A stretch of DNA of 64,000 bases from assembly GCA_900169235.1 (NCBI GenBank), contig FWCC01000130.1, positions 145,304-209,303 on the forward strand. The letters run 5' to 3'. The notes under the pieces are model-generated. The model saw nothing but the letters and a program-made list of their open reading frames with translations. It made no database searches and was not told where the DNA came from. The position numbers were made by a program, and so were the translations under genes. Source of the stretch: Zarea fungicola. Taxonomy: Eukaryota > Ascomycota > Sordariomycetes > Hypocreales > Cordycipitaceae. Below, piece by piece: positions 35,635-46,757 of this stretch (position 1 is its first letter; the number at the start of each line of letters is the position of its first letter).

Positions 35635-36264
35635 CTACTTCGCCAACCAGCCCGCAATAAACTTCAACCACATCACCAACACCGCAAGCCCCGTGTACCC
35701 GAGTGACACATACGCCGCGACATCTAGCAACCGCCATAACTGTCCCTTGATCATGGACATCCTCCTCTTGTAATTCTTCGCACCAAACTCCGAGCTCTTG
35801 TTGATATGGGGCAGTGCCGCTCCCTCCCGTGGCACAGGAACATCCAGGAACGAGCACAGTGGCGCCCAGCCATCACTCACATGATACTCGAGAAGATTTT
35901 CGGGGGCCACGAGAGATCGCACCTTATCATAATGCGCCTGCATACTCACGATGCCGTTGTTTTCAAAGTCATTGTCGTAGAGGACCTTCTGGAGCTTGGC
36001 AAACATGGGCCTGGACCACCTGTTGGGCATGAGGAGGAGCTGGGCTGTATAGCCAAGGAGCCAGGGGATCCAGCCAGCATTCACTTTCACGATCGAGTTT
36101 TTTTGGGATCTGTGGTAATTGACATTAGAAGAAAGGGATATGTGCGGTACCGGGTTTCAATTGCAGACGTACCGGAACCAGTCATCGGTATCTCGATGAG
36201 TGAGAATTACCTTGGCTTCGGGGTAGTACTCTATGAGCTCCTCCGCGTTGTGTTGACCGAATAC
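35635..36264 (-). pseudogene. sulfotransferase-like gene lacking its N-terminus
   Basis: Two joined exons (36264 or below to 36173, then 36109-35635; intron GTACGT...CACAG, 63 bp) encode the C-terminal two thirds of a fungal Sulfotransfer_4-type protein: AEELIEYYPEAKVILTHRD, DDWFRS, then DGWAPLCSFLDVPVP and a C-terminal membrane segment. The upstream frame closes at TAA 36265-36267. I looked through several hundred bases beyond and found no 5'-PAPS P-loop (GxGRTGT-like) exon. The catalytic N-terminal third is therefore missing. It could still be transcribed, but not as a normal enzyme. Confidence 0.6.
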
Positions 36265-36960
36265 TTATATACAGCCGAACATGACGAAGGTGTCGAGTCT
36301 TCAGGTGGACGGAAAATGTTTCGCAGGTTGAATTGCGAGGTTAACTGTGTCAAGTCTGCCAGTTCAGCAAGGCCTCAGCCAGCTACAGAATGCTCAGCGT
36401 GCCGATGAGATGCAACAGGCTATAGTATACTTTGCCTTCCCTTATTGTCAAATACATTCAACATGCTTGCAGAGGTACTGTAGGCTCCACTGCAACAAAT
36501 CCCGGGGCAGCACAAGCTGCCATGTTTGACAGCGGGAAACGTGCGATATGTTAGGTTGACCAATCAATATAGAGCAGAATCTCAAGATTGCAAGAAAACA
36601 AGATGGACGCCAAGTGCGGCATTGGTGTTCTCGAGCACTGGGGGGTGAGGTGCGGCACATCGGCAGGAACATTTTTAGCTTTGCTGTGAGCCGATGGCCC
36701 GGAGCCTAACGGTCTCGTATTCCTAGTTTCTGTGGCCCGGCATCTGAGACAAGTCCTGTGTCTAGTACCAGCGCCTTGACCTCATTATTGAATTAGGTCC
36801 TCTGTACCCATGCAGCTTGATTTTGTTGTGGCCGATGGCTAGTCCGTCTACAACACCGAGGTGGCAATCGGAACTAGAATCGGCTCGATCTTATATTATA
36901 AGGCCCAAGTTACTTCGGTTGTCCAGAGTTCTCGTACTGATAGCTCGGATTATTTTCGAC
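36265..36960. other. intergenic, missing sulfotransferase 5' part not found
   Basis: About 700 bp between the truncated sulfotransferase-like gene and the nucleotidase start. Searched for a P-loop exon on the minus strand without success; no other gene seen. Confidence 0.5.
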
Positions 36961-37893
36961 ATGGACGGGCCAGCACCGGGAATTAATGACTGCAAACCTG
37001 TTCTCTTTTTGTCTGCCTTCACCTCCAGATACCGGGCAAAGCCAAGGCTAACTCATCTCGATAGCGACGTCGACAACTGTCTTTACCCACAAAGTAGCCT
37101 ATGCAACAAAAAAGAATATCAAACTCTCCGCATCGATACTAATCCATCACAGATACCAACGTCGGCGAGCTCGTTCGAAACCTCATAACCAGCTACGTCG
37201 CTCAGCGTCTGAGTGTGCCCACTGCTGAAGCAATCCGCATACGCAACAAGTACTACGCCCAATATGGGCTTGCCATAGGCGGACTGATGGAGCATAACCA
37301 AGTCGACCCGCGCGATTACAACTCCAACGTCGATGACGCACTGCGCTTGGACGGCATCCTGAAACCAAACCTCAAAACGCGACGGCTGCTCGATGACATT
37401 GACAAGTCCAAAGTCAAGTTGTGGCTACTTACCAACTCGTACATTACACACACCACGAGGGTCGTCAAGCTGTTAGAGCTCGAGAATATATTTGATGGCG
37501 TGACGTTTTGCGACTACGCGGAGCTCCCACTGGTGTGTAAGCCCCATCCAGCCATGTATCAAAAAGCCATGCGTGAGGCCGGCGTGGACAGAACTGAAGA
37601 TTGCTTCTTTGTTGGTAGGTGATTATTATTATTTTTCTCGTCTAAATGTAGGTATAACCGCAAAGTAATGAATATGCTGACAAATGAACCAAGATGACTC
37701 GTATTCCAATTGCGTTGCGGCAAAGGACATGGGCTGGACGGTCGCGCACCTAGTAGAGGAGGGACTCCCAATCCCGGAGACACCTGCAGCCCAATACCAG
37801 ATCCAGGACTTACAGGCACTGAGAAATGTGTGTCCTCAGTTTTTCAGATCGGCAAATAGCATAAAGAAACAAAGCACAACCTTTAGCGAATAA
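36961..37893 (+). CDS. HAD-family pyrimidine 5'-nucleotidase
   Basis: Haloacid-dehalogenase-like phosphatase of the SDT1/PHM8 type, dephosphorylating nucleoside monophosphates. Four exons, 36961-37010, 37065-37093, 37153-37614 and 37694-37893, give 246 residues. The introns (54, 59 and 79 bp) have donors GTCTGC, GTAGCC and GTAGGT, with branch sites GGCTAAC and TACTAAT in the first two. The catalytic HAD motif is assembled across the first splice: KPVLF-FDVDNCLYP (DxD). Motif II is WLLTNSY, motif III Lys is in VCKPHPAMY, and motif IV is CFFVD-DSYSNC across the last splice. Exons this short make automatic prediction error-prone. Confidence 0.88.
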
Positions 37894-39050
37894 GAGTTGC
37901 CTAACGCCACATAAAACTTTCCCGGACCATACCTACCGCTATGCATGTTATTCCGCGGCCTCTTGAATACAACGGTACAAAGAGTATTCTGTCAGTGACA
38001 GCGAGAAGAGACAATTTAGACTTGTCTTGATTTTAGGATACTACCCGATCGACGTTTATGTCTTCGACCAAGACAGCGTCAGTTCCTTCCTTGTCCAATG
38101 GCGCAAATGCCGGGGTGAATCATGCAGCTGGTCGCGCGAAGAGGCGGTGAGTGATCAATTCTGAACATGTTCTGTCCCTACACAACACACTTGGTGCACG
38201 GTGGGTAAAAATTGCTTGAGACTCAGTCGCGCATAAGGCCTGTCCGTAATAACTAGTTACGCTTGTCACTATAAAGGCGCTAAAAATGGCTAAATCGTAC
38301 CCCGAAGGCATGCTCATGTCGCGACAGACCCGCCAAACCCGTTGGGTAGCTGAGCTTGAGTCGGAGCTCCTACGCTCGTTTTCTCCCACTTGAAACGAAG
38401 GGCGGCTACTGGAATCTTGGAACCACATCCATCTCGATCTGCCGGTAGCCACAGCTTAACCAGTCAGGCTCGGAGATGATGGGAAAACACATTCTCGGTC
38501 GCCAAGGCTCTTCGGCAGCACTCTGGGCACCTTCACCTCAACAGCCTCTGGAGATGTCCGTAACACCTGCCCAAGCTCTAATGGTGCCATCCTATATTAA
38601 TATCAAGAGCGATTTCTCTTGTTCAAGCTAAGCATTTTATTGCTGTTAGAGAGGTAGCGTGATGCGGTAGGCAGCTGCACACGGAACACTTCTACCCTCT
38701 TGTCGTCAGGCTCCGGTGATACCTTCATCGATGCCCTGACATAGAGTCGGGTGGTACTGCCCAAAGATGCGTTTTATCATTGCTGCAAACTCGTTAATGC
38801 TCTAATTTATGTACCTCAACGCTGCGTAGTAGAAATAGCCCTCTAGTTCCCGTGCAATATCAGGGCCAACAGGTACTAAATAAACAGCTTGTGAATAAAA
38901 TGACAAAACTTTTAGTTAAACTGGTAAGTTTTGTGAGATGTCAAGTGCACTGACGAATCTGTAAAAGCACAAGTTGAGCGCAATAGAAACGGCATAGTAG
39001 CAAATGTAGCAATAGGATTGTATCCTACGTCGATAAGCCATCGCTACATC
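37894..39050. other. intergenic with degraded coding-like stretch
   Basis: On the plus strand 38058-38146 reads as a first exon (MSSTKTASVPSLSNG, GTGAGT donor). 38286-38453 then reads as one frame with an internal TGA and a terminal TAA (SRQTRQTRWVAELESELLR, then GRLLESWNHIHLDLPVATA). A shifted frame near 38485-38635 continues plausibly (HILGRQGSSAALWAPSPQQ). This looks like a decayed gene of unrecognised family. Confidence 0.35.
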
Positions 39051-39156
39051 TGTCTCCTATGAAGTTCCACAAGTTTTCGATCTTGTCCAACGCCCTGTCA
39101 GCTTTGAAATCGTCCCAGATTTAATCGCGACGGCTTCGTCAGTCAGAACCTTCCAA
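39051..39156 (-). pseudogene. copied 3'-end fragment of an M20 peptidase gene
   Basis: This stretch matches 44378-44480, the last codons and 3' flank of the M20 amidohydrolase gene in this window. Over about 75 bp I count about seven differences including a 1-nt deletion (ATTTAATC against ATTTTAATC), roughly 90% identity by eye. The deletion shifts frame after the segment corresponding to DEAIAIK. The similarity stops abruptly at 39156, near the hAT relic. Confidence 0.8.
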
Positions 39157-39344
39157 TTAATTATTAAGTACCAGAGCGGTTGAGATCTGAGGAAGAGGAA
39201 GGCTCCTGCCAGTGGGTTGATGATATGGCCTTGACAATAGAGCTGGGGGGGTTTGGGATTATAGGGATGCTAAATTTGCGTAGAGGTACTGTCTGTGTAT
39301 TGTAAACAGGATCCGGACGAAGCAGATGCTAGTACCAGCTGAGA

Positions 39345-39790
39345 AAGGGGCTTCATCTTAATGCCGTTATTAAGTGCCTTTTCTATCACAAAGTATCCAA
39401 GTTTAGAAGCGAACCCCCAGTCCTCAATGACTTCCATGATTGTTATAGCGAGGTAACAGCCATCCTGCTAACTGTTAATGGTTTTGGAGGTCCAGAGGTC
39501 ACAGCTGATATGAATTATCAACATTGCTGACTGTATGCTTTTTATTCTCCCTTTTCCGGGTCCGTACTGCCGCAAAACCCACTTCCTGATAGTGGCATGC
39601 GTATCCGGCAACAAAGTACCAATATTGATATCAAGATACGCCAGCAGTCCTCGAAACGCGCCTCTCAAGAGTTCATGGCCTTAGGAGGCCGGTCCGTGAG
39701 GTACTTGGCCGGTGCCGTGCCGCCGGAGCAAGAATACGTCTTCTTTCAACACTTGCAGCGTTATTCCTCCTTTCCAGTCCATTGGTTGAT
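39345..39790 (-). pseudogene. degenerate hAT-type transposase
   Basis: The minus strand carries, in order, a BED-zinc-finger-like piece (KKTYSCSGGTAPAKYL, about 39690-39760, with stops), then an open piece 39668-39471 (LPDTHATIRKWVLRQYG, IHISCDLWTSKTINS). After a TAG the frame continues IMEVIEDWGFASKLGYFV, ending near 39350. This order and these motifs (DLWTS; DWGIASKLGYF) are those of fungal hAT transposases. About 35-40 residues between DLWTS and the DWG segment are missing and stops interrupt the frame. No terminal repeats were identified. Confidence 0.75.
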
Positions 39791-40170
39791 ATATCTGGCC
39801 TCGCTGTGATCGTTTGGTATATGAGAGAAAATCTAGTTATATTCTGGGCTGTGTGATGGATGGGGTGGAGCATCAACTGGCTCCGGTACAGTTTATTGCT
39901 ATGTTAATACTACGTCTGCCATCTCACTACTGCAAAACTGCCCCAAATTAGAGTGGAGTTTGTATTATTTAGCTAATTGAGGTAACATTGCTTTAGAGAA
40001 ATATCAAAACTCTATAGTTGGATAAAAACCCTGTAGACATGTAACTGGGCGGTAGCATTATATCTTGAGTAAACACTATCAAAATGGCTAACTCTATACA
40101 ACTATTATTTTAGTACTAGTAACATACACGTTGCCATTTAAGTTCAGTTTTTGACATACCTTTAATGCTG
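39791..40170. other. intergenic, no gene seen
   Basis: AT-rich spacer between the transposase relic and the secreted protein gene; may contain one hAT end, not identified. Confidence 0.4.
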
Positions 40171-40617
40171 TCATGGGTTGCATAAGTAGGAATAGCAGAC
40201 ATAGTTCTCGGCTATTTTCCAGTTAATGCCAACGCGGTTACATTGCAAACCCTTGCCACCAAAATTACGGTAGCAAGAACCCGCACTGTGACCATCCCTT
40301 TGTGTCAAGTCATATCCATTGTTGCCATTCCTTGTAAACTTCAGTCCAACCTCGCCACAAATTGGAACTCGAGAGGTGAAAGACTCGGGCCAAATTTGTC
40401 CAGGAGGGTCTATGAGAACTTGACTCCCCTTTCCATGTCCTGCGGTCTGCATCCAGTTGCAGGTATAATCATTGGATGGTAAATAAACATGTTCTATAAC
40501 GAAACCTTCCCCACCCGGCAGTGTGGTAAACGAGGTAGAGAGTCCAAGGTGAAAGTCTGCCAAAGTAGTGGGAAGCAAGGAGAGGGCAATGATGCCAATG
40601 GTAGATTTGACTCCCAT
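40171..40617 (-). CDS. Small secreted cysteine-containing protein (148 aa)
   Basis: Single exon. The ATG at 40617 starts a signal peptide (MGVKSTIGIIALSLLPTTLA); the frame above reaches only a TTG. The mature part has six cysteines (YTCNWM, VPICGE, GSCYRN, LQCNRV, YVCYSYLC), enough for three disulfides, and a conserved-looking FGGKGLQCN segment. A TATAAAAGG box is about 100 bp upstream. Resembles fungal small secreted proteins of unknown function. It lies in a gene-poor, transposon-relic-bearing stretch, a common setting for effector-like genes. Confidence 0.75.
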   Translation of the reverse strand: MGVKSTIGIIALSLLPTTLADFHLGLSTSFTTLPGGEGFVIEHVYLPSNDYTCNWMQTAGHGKGSQVLIDPPGQIWPESFTSRVPICGEVGLKFTRNGNNGYDLTQRDGHSAGSCYRNFGGKGLQCNRVGINWKIAENYVCYSYLCNP

Positions 40618-40712
40618 TATTCTAACGAGTTGGGTAATATTGGGATGCAGAATAAAGAACTCTAAGGAGTTTAATTGCAAGTAGAACCTAGGATATAGAG
40701 AGTATTATGGAT

Positions 40713-40721
40713 CCTTTTATA
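40713..40721 (-). promoter_or_regulatory. TATA box of the 148-aa secreted protein gene
   Basis: Minus strand TATAAAAGG, about 96 bp upstream of the ATG at 40617. Confidence 0.5.
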
Positions 40722-43240
40722 CTTGGATTAAGAAACCCGTATCAACAATTACTTATTAGAACTGAAGGGATTTGTAGACAATGCACCTCCACTTATCGGT
40801 GGCATAGGAGTTTAGGGTCATATTTTCTCACGTCATATTTAGGGCTGTCACTGGATGACCTTTTCAAACAAAGGTCTCCATAATATATCATTATTTCGTT
40901 TTTGGCTTTGACATTTGAAGCTCTATTGCACATTCAGGCTACTCTGTCAACGCCTCCGCTGTACGTGCCGTCTTCTTCTTACTTTGGTCCAGTAACACTC
41001 TCTTTGTACTTCTTGAGAGAGAAGTTCGTATGGAAGATAGCATAATTAATTTTTGGCTTAAATCTCCCAGAGAGCAGACAGCTCCGGCGTACACAATAAG
41101 CCAAAGCGGTACCACAGACGGAGTCTCCTCACGGAGGTTTTATTATGTGTCCGCCGGACTTTCCGCCTAGTATTTATTCTGAGTGCTAGATAGGCTTAAC
41201 CTAAACAGTCTAGTGTATCTAATCAATAATAGTAAGATTCGCTGACTCCGAGCAAACACTTGGGTTGTGAAAAGGAGCATCTTACCGGAAACTAGGATGT
41301 TTTGCCGTGAGACCTGGTGGGGCTTTATATTAGGCTCCGTCCAGTTCAGATTGGGAGAAAATCTCTCAAATTAACCAGCAGCATTCTCCGCTGCAGACAA
41401 TACTGTTTTCTTGGTCAAAGATATCAAACAATCCACTATCAAATAGTCGCAATATCTATAGAGTACTTTCCGAAGGTCAGCTGATAAGTTTGCCTAAATT
41501 GGAATGCTCGCATTATATGTATTTCATCCTTTGATTGCTGAGGCCACCTTGCTTATGATGCCTTGATTGTTGGGAGAGCTCTAGAGTCGTTCTAGTCTGT
41601 TGCCAATTGTCAGAGTTGGTGGATATGATATAGCGGGCCTCCTCCATCGAGCAGACCGTGCGTCGGCTATAGCCCACCCGTCCGCCTGGTGTAAGTGTTG
41701 GATCATTAAATTTCCCTAAATTCCTGAACGCCTCACCCACCATCTTTCATACCAGCATGTGGGGAACAGAGAGGCCCAATACTCTGCCGAGAACTTAGTG
41801 ATCCATAATAACAACCAGAACTAAGCCCTGGCCAGCACGTATCTGCCAATCCCGCCCCCCTGGCTCCATGAGAGGAGCCGCCCGGGACATATGTGAGATA
41901 AGGCTCATGTATGCGGGTGGGTTTTTCACTTAAGAGGAACTGTGGAGAATATGCTCTTTAGTCTGTTAAATCACCTCGAGAGTTGATTGCCGATTCGGCC
42001 TTTTTCGAGTAATTGGTTACAGAAACAGACAGGGTGTAACGCCCCTCGGCTTTCCATCTGTAGGGCAGACATTTATCTTCCACAGCTGCATGGTAGTCTT
42101 CATGAACCCACCATTGACAACAGTTCCATGCAACTGACCCTTAGAGGTACGACCAGTTGATAACTTGCTGCCCGCGGAAAAATGTCCACGCCGGCATATA
42201 CTAATTGACAGTCAAACATCGCCTTACAATAATATAGAGATAGTGGCGTTCTACAGAGGACAGCGAGTTCGGTTAACATGTATGGACTGATCTCATATGC
42301 TACATAAGCCACCGTAAATGCTCTTTGTTTACAATTCGAAGCAGCAGAATGGACTCTTCACCGGAGCCTTGCAGGGTTATCAAGGACAACATAGACAACA
42401 GTAATGCTGTAACTCACTGGTCGTTGCCCTCCATTTCTGAAGCTCTCCAGATGCTAATTACTATATTCTTTAGTCTATATTTAATATATTCCTCTTACAG
42501 CAGAATAAATATCCGTTATGACAGAGGCATTGTGATATTTTTGTTTTGTTTTCTCAGTCAGTCATGACTTTGAAGACGATTAAGAGTATTTTACGGCAAC
42601 TGGCGACGTAGAATGACAGAAGCTTGTACGGCATAAAATCTGTCAAATTGGAGGTAAAGTACTTGTAATAAATCATACATCTAAACTCAGCAGAACTACA
42701 CCCCTTAGTCCAAGAGCCTATTTGATGTAACTATCCGGCCAACCATCGCAGCCGCTAATGTGCAGCTCATACCATAGCCGATGACAAAGTACGGCCATGC
42801 CATCACGGCCATCACTGCCATGTAACTATCGCGTTATCATACCGGCGATTTTCCATCCATATATGGTCCGTAATTGCATTTGCGCCAGATGGCTTATCGT
42901 ATGGAGTTAACTTACACCATATTCGTAGCGCCTGAATGTCTGGATAAACTCGGAACTTTTCAAAAACAGATAGAATCAGTGAACTAAATAAAGGGTACAA
43001 AAGGAGCCAAAATATAAATGGTTATTTGCTATCACTTTGATTCAATCCGAAGTTGAAATGTTGCGATGAGGTGGTAACCAGTGAGGTAATGTGACTACAG
43101 AGCCTGAGCGGCATTTGTTAATTGTGGCTCCTTCTCACCACCCACCCAAGCCCATATCAGAATTGTCCAAGATAGTGTATTGGTCTCCAATGGACCTTCA
43201 ACTGCCGAAAATCAACAACGCGGCGTGGTAGTTGGCAAAG

Positions 43241-43247
43241 TATAAAG
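43241..43247 (+). promoter_or_regulatory. TATA box of the 67-aa secreted protein gene
   Basis: TATAAAG, 72 bp upstream of the ATG at 43319. Confidence 0.5.
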
Positions 43248-43318
43248 GCAAGCCATTGTGCTTCATTATGAAGTTCTAAATTCTTCCTCAACAGCAGTTT
43301 TAAAGTCACTTTACCAAG

Positions 43319-43574
43319 ATGCAGTTCTATCTGACTGCCGTCATCGTTGCAATGGCCACTTTCACAGGTGCCATGGCAGCTGTAAGTGTACCTTCTTCAG
43401 TATTTAGACCTCTTTCCTAATGTCAATGTCAAGGTAATTCCCAACGAGAACCAACTGGGCCGACGAACCTGCTATGCTACTCCTCAGCAGGTCCAAAATG
43501 GGTCCTGGAGGCAAGCTTGCAGTCAGTGCCTTGGTCGAACAGCGAAGGGTGTTGAAAGAGGTATCTGCTTCTAA
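43319..43574 (+). CDS. Small secreted cysteine-containing protein (67 aa)
   Basis: Two exons, 43319-43381 and 43434-43574, with a 52-bp intron (GTAAGT...TCAAG, CCTAAT branch-like). The first exon is entirely signal peptide (MQFYLTAVIVAMATFTGAMAA). The mature peptide of about 46 residues has four cysteines (RTCYAT, QACSQC, GICF) and ends at TAA 43574. The signal peptide/exon boundary coincidence, TATA box and splice signals support a real gene. No family recognised; effector-like or antimicrobial-like is speculation. Confidence 0.7.
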
Positions 43575-44393
43575 TAGATATTGAAGTAGACCGCTTTCTT
43601 GCTACCATGTTTTAGATGCGGGTACATGTTATAATTGATGTGTTTAGTTTAACCTGGATGGGGCTTGTTTGTCGCTCTCTGTGTCTACCCGAGCCATTCT
43701 ATGAAGGATGTGATTTCCACATGGGCTGTTGTCCACAGGAGCCGGCTACGCACCCAGCTAGGAGAAACCCCGCCTGCCAGTTCCGCCCAGTTCACTTAGC
43801 CAAACAAGATAATCTTTATAACGCCTTAAAAATATTTGTGAAATTTTGGGCGTTGACATAACCATCACTGCAAGGAATGGAAGACGGTCTTGCACCGACG
43901 TTTGCTGATCTATCGAGACCGTACACATTAGAGCCTATAGACTGAACGTACATAAGCCCCAGTCCCAATCTTTCCGTCAGAGCTCGGATCAGACTAAATA
44001 AACTCGCGGCCAAATCATATCCGACGATAACAACAACGAGCGGCAGATGCTACCGTGATGGCCAAAGTGTAGCGAGGGACTGGCTGTGGCAAAGCTCATT
44101 GTAGAAAATGAATGATGAGGCTTGGAACCATGACGAGGTACGTCTATGGGGTAACCGGCAACCGAGGAGAGACCGCTGCTGATTTTAGAATTGGTGCGCT
44201 TTCTCTTGCTACCGGGGTTACAGGTTAAGAGCGTAGACTTATTATCGGCTGCATGAAGGGAACTATTGAAACAGGGTAGGTCGACCTCGGAGGAACCGCT
44301 AGGCATGACATGGCGTGTGGCCAATACTACAACTTGTGGTGCCTAATTTGCTTCAAATTCTATTTAAACGTCTCCATGTCTTATGAAGTTCAA
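43575..44393. other. intergenic, no gene seen
   Basis: Spacer between the 67-aa secreted protein gene and the 3' end of the M20 gene. The right end (from 44378) is the stretch duplicated at 39051-39156. Confidence 0.55.
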
Positions 44394-45844
44394 CTAGCTA
44401 TCGTTCTTGTCAAGCGCCCTGTCCGCTTTGAAATCGTCCCAGATTTTAATCGCGATGGCTTCATCAGTCAGAACCTTCCAGCCGGCAATAGCCATCCCCT
44501 TTGCAGCAGCAATGCACAGATCATGGGCTTCATCAGTTCCGGCACAGGCGGTGAAGCCTTTTGTGTGGTTGAATGCGCCAGGAGGGCAGGGGATAGAAAA
44601 TCCACCGTGGAAGCTTGGAGTGATGTACGAGACATTACCTTGATCAGTTGAGCCTGGAAGCAGAGGCGCTGGCTCAAAGTCACAAGTGACAGGTGAATTG
44701 ATGGATGGCAGAGCCATGGCACTGGCATAGAGAGAGCAGATGGTCCGATTCGGGCGAAGGTCAGCGTACTCGTTGTGTCTGTAAATTTTGTAAAAGTGTA
44801 TGATTAGTTTCCGATCCTCAAAGAAATTGGAAAGTCTGGTAGCTTACTCCTCGAACTCCACCTCGCATTGAGTGGCAGTTGCAGCGCCGTCCATGCAGGC
44901 TCTGACTCTCTTCTCCAGCGCTGTCGCTTCCTTCAGTGTAGCACTTCGCACATAATATTGCGTCTTTGTAAACGAAGTAATGACATTGGGACGGCTTCCT
45001 CCGTCAAGAATTACTGAGTGTATCCGATCGTGGGGTCGTGTTTGCTGTCGTAGCATGCTGACACCGTTGTAGCCAAGAACGACGGCATCAAGGGCATTTC
45101 GACCCTGAAACGGTGCCATGGCTGCGTGTGCCTCTCTTCCTTGGAATTTGACGTTGAATTTTTTGTTCGCGAGGGACGTCGCATACGCAGACCCAGAGGG
45201 AGCACAGCAGCCATGTCCATCCATGCCACTGAATTGGGTAGCGGGGGGACCAGGATGTACCATCAGACAAGCATCAACGTCTTTGTAGGCCCCAGCATCA
45301 ATCAGGCGAACCTTGCCCGCGCCGCCCTCTTCAGCTGGGGTGCCATACAGTCGTACACGACCAGGGACACCAGACGCCTTAATCGCAGCTGCGACGCCGA
45401 GGAACGAAGCAATGGATGATGTTGCAATTAGGTTGTGTCCACAGGCGTGCCCAATATCAGGCAGAGCATCGTATTCTGCATTGTAAACAACGACGCGGCC
45501 ACCTTGTCCCACCTCGCACGAAAAAGATGTCTCGACGCCAAAAGCATGCGGAGTTACGTCGAAGTTGAGAGCGCGGAGGAGCGCCACGATATTGTCGTGT
45601 GCTTGGAACTCCTCATACCCGAGTTCAGGGTTCTCGTGTATCTATAAAATCAAATTAGTCCGACTGCTACGTGAGTAGAATTTCCCTGGATATTTACCTT
45701 TTTATTAATGGCACGCAACTCAGCATCGTGTCCATCAATGGCGCGCAACAGTGTCTCGTCATCAGCCACCGTCGGCTTCTTCTCAGCCGCGCCTCCAGCC
45801 AATGATACTTGGTGATCATGCATATTGTCCTCGACTTGTTTCAT
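44394..45844 (-). CDS. M20-family amidohydrolase/peptidase (paralog A)
   Basis: Zinc-type aminoacylase/carboxypeptidase of the M20D/PM20D2-like group, hydrolysing N-acyl or dipeptide amide bonds. Exons 45844-45698, 45641-44848 and 44778-44394 give 441 residues; introns GTAAAT...TATAG and GTAAGC...TACAG (69 bp) keep frame. Metal-site motifs: HACGH at residues 114-118 and GTPAEEGGAG with Glu153-Glu154; the dimerisation lid begins REAHAAMAPFQGRNALDA. It shares its block order with the M20 gene at 60.9 kb, so the two are paralogs. It lies 0.9 kb from a Zn2Cys6 regulator and a DAL5-like carrier. Cytosolic (no signal peptide). Substrate unknown. Confidence 0.9.
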
Positions 45845-46757
45845 TTTTGCACTTGTATTGTATATAATTCTCTGAAAGCGATGAGATCAATGGACATGTG
45901 CCAGCAGAGTGATTGCGACTGAACCATTTTGGACAGAGAACGTACGGAAGACAACAGAGTATATAAATATTCCGCAGCTTCTCATGGTGATGTCAGACAT
46001 TTAGGGACTATGTCCACTGGTAAATCTTTGTCGGAACACGGATGCGCTGCTCGGCCGCGGCGCAAGACATCGGGACGAAGGAGTTTTGATGGGCTAATAG
46101 ATGTTATTTGGTTGGCTGCCCGAGCCGACGCTATCTCAATTCGGAAACTATTGGCTTGGTTTTTATGGATTTCGCTGCTTTTCAGATTGAGAGTAAGCGA
46201 CGCCTTCTTGAACAAGGCTCTGATAATTGCCACGCATAAGAGAGAGTAAAACTGCAAAGCCAAGTTAGAATCGTCTAAACAAATTGCTAGTATTGAAGCG
46301 AGGTAGCCGACACTATCTGTTTTCTTTCCAACGTTGCATCCAGGACAAAGTAGAGATATTTTCCAGTATGGATACCTACACTAGCTTACCTATTGTCCAT
46401 CTTGTTAGTAGATTAGTTAGCTAGCTTTTGCTGCTCTTTGACTTAATAGTGGAGTTGACGGGGATTACCCACGAGCGAAAACGTAACAATTGTTAAGCTG
46501 AGGAACGCTTTGCTTTGCCAGCTTACTAACTTATTACATAAAAAATCGCTAAAATTGATTAAGTGAAGAACTTTCATGTCAGACATGGAGCTTGCTAGTG
46601 CCAGAACAGGAACGTTTACAGGCGCTGATCCAGAGGCTCCGCGGCGAAGCGGCTTTGGCCCTGCTGCTTTCACTCTAAATAAATAAATAAAATATGGGAG
46701 AAATTTAATCAAGAGATATACAACTCTAAACTGGCTCATTAAGGCCGTGAAGAGGTT
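45845..46757. other. intergenic, no gene seen
   Basis: Promoter side of M20 paralog A and 3' flank of the regulator. No recognisable coding content. Confidence 0.55.

Larger units (their letters stand above)
40618..43318. other. 2.7-kb intergenic region, no supported gene
   Basis: Frames up to 80 codons without recognisable content. The minus strand at about 42740-42830 encodes a short hydrophobic run (VMAWPYFVIGYGMSC...), but no gene could be built around it. Confidence 0.5.

Noticed and set aside
42740..42830. Short hydrophobic minus-strand reading, possible transporter remnant
   Set aside because: Only about 30 residues, with stops all around and no family signature.
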